Assembly: GCA_002254745.1 (NCBI GenBank)
Contig: NJED01000063.1
Location: forward strand, 1 to 5,263
DNA length: 5,263 nt
Direction of reading: 5' to 3'
Origin: Desulfurococcales archaeon ex4484_217_1
Lineage (GTDB): Archaea > Thermoproteota > Thermoprotei_A > EX4484-217-1
Part shown: one piece after another, positions 4,871-5,263 of the stretch
How the letters are laid out: each line of letters begins with the position of its first letter
How positions within the stretch are numbered: the stretch's first letter is position 1
Notes under the pieces: model-generated
The model's database searches: none
Told to the model about the DNA's origin: nothing
What the model saw: the letters and a program-made list of their open reading frames with translations, nothing else
Program-made: the position numbers and the translations under genes

Positions 4871-5263
4871 TTAGATTATAGCTTTCCGTATCAAATTATG
4901 GCTTTCCATACCTCTCAAAGCTATTATGTATGCTGAAGCTGTATGTCTATCTAAACCATATTTCCTCATTACCTCATCATGTTCTTTAGAGTGAGTAGTT
5001 CCTTTAGGATTTACAAGCAGTACTTTGAACCCATACTTCATAGCCATTATTATACCATACTGTAATAGCTCTTTCTTTGTAAACCTAGATATCTTCCTGT
5101 TAGCACTTGAATTCTTAGTAAACTTCCTACGCTTTATGATGAAGAGGTTTTCAAAGACCACTACACCAACATTATGATGATAAGCATAGTCTAGCAACCT
5201 AGCAAGTGCCTCAAGTCTTTTGATTTTAGCTTTACTCCTAGGAAATCCATGAGAAGTTACTTC
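4871..5263 (-). CDS. TnpB-related RuvC-fold protein (IS200/IS605 OrfB-like), N-terminus outside window
   Basis: C-terminal 130 residues of a TnpB-related protein, open from the right edge to TAA at 4871-4873. It is not a full gene here; an internal TTG at 5197 is not the true start. The RuvC-like acidic residues visible are Glu38 in VVVFENLF (numbering from the window edge) and Asp105 in GLDRHTASAYIIALRG. The first RuvC Asp would lie outside. Between them, VNPKGTTHSKEHDEV replaces the Cys-containing zinc ribbon of standard TnpB; there is no Cys at all in this segment. Such Cys-less TnpB-related proteins occur in thermophilic archaea. TnpB proteins are RNA-guided nucleases; whether this branch acts the same way is unknown. 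No TnpA gene is visible. Downstream DNA (about 4740-4870) could hold an element end or guide-RNA sequence, but I see no clear boundary. Confidence 0.8.
   Translation of the reverse strand, partial: EVTSHGFPRSKAKIKRLEALARLLDYAYHHNVGVVVFENLFIIKRRKFTKNSSANRKISRFTKKELLQYGIIMAMKYGFKVLLVNPKGTTHSKEHDEVMRKYGLDRHTASAYIIALRGMESHNLIRKAII
4875..4911. repeat. Two near-identical 17-base direct repeats at the 3' end of the TnpB-related gene
   Basis: ATTATAGCTTTCCGTAT (4875-4891) and ATTATGGCTTTCCATAC (4895-4911) match at 14 of 17 bases with a 20-base period. They lie within the last codons of the TnpB-related gene and encode the end of its tail (MESHN and RKAII). The 20-base period means the two copies are read in different frames, so the resemblance is at the DNA level rather than the protein level. 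Confidence 0.5.

Noticed and set aside
4862..4911. Possible CRISPR-like repeat (GAAAC followed by similar units)
   Set aside because: There are only two imperfect units with a 3-base gap and most of the stretch is coding, so there is no array of repeats and spacers.

Overview
The window looks like accessory DNA from a thermophilic archaeon. Arg is mostly AGA/AGG and Ile is often ATA. Gene starts are preceded by archaeal BRE/TATA-like boxes about 40 bases upstream. The gene families (type-2 seryl-tRNA synthetase, VapBC, an AbiE-like pair and a Cys-less TnpB-like protein) fit an archaeon. A Thermoproteota/TACK relative or a methanogen-linked lineage is my best guess; the sequence does not settle it.

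Layout. Positions 1-1046 (minus) hold the first two thirds of a type-2 ('methanogenic-type') seryl-tRNA synthetase whose C-terminus lies off the left edge. A short divergent promoter region (1047-1202) separates it from a plus-strand VapB/VapC toxin-antitoxin pair (1203-1921, 4-base overlap, TTG start on the toxin). From 1922 to about 2146 the DNA is a G/T-rich tract without a convincing gene. At 2147-2631 (plus) there is a broken or frameshifted gene. Its membrane-anchor N-terminus is in one frame and its beta-rich, sequon-bearing C-terminus is in another. A G6 run ending directly at a stop codon joins the two. A short convergent spacer with a T-rich stretch follows.

Positions 2783-4661 (minus) hold an overlapping two-gene operon. 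The upstream gene is a winged-helix AbiEi-like antitoxin and the downstream gene is an AbiEii/MenT-type nucleotidyltransferase toxin that carries an extra C-terminal helix-turn-helix. Its promoter, a strong ribosome binding site and a perfect 12-base palindrome lie upstream. At the right edge (4871-5263, minus) is the C-terminal part of a TnpB-related RuvC-fold protein without the usual zinc ribbon.

How the parts fit: two separate toxin-antitoxin systems whose toxin families often act on RNA or tRNA sit beside a seryl-tRNA synthetase and a TnpB-like gene, which is a typical mobile or defence-type neighbourhood. A functional tie between the toxins and tRNA-Ser is only a hypothesis. The most unusual items are the possible -1 frameshift gene at 2147-2631 and the helix-turn-helix fused to the AbiEii toxin.
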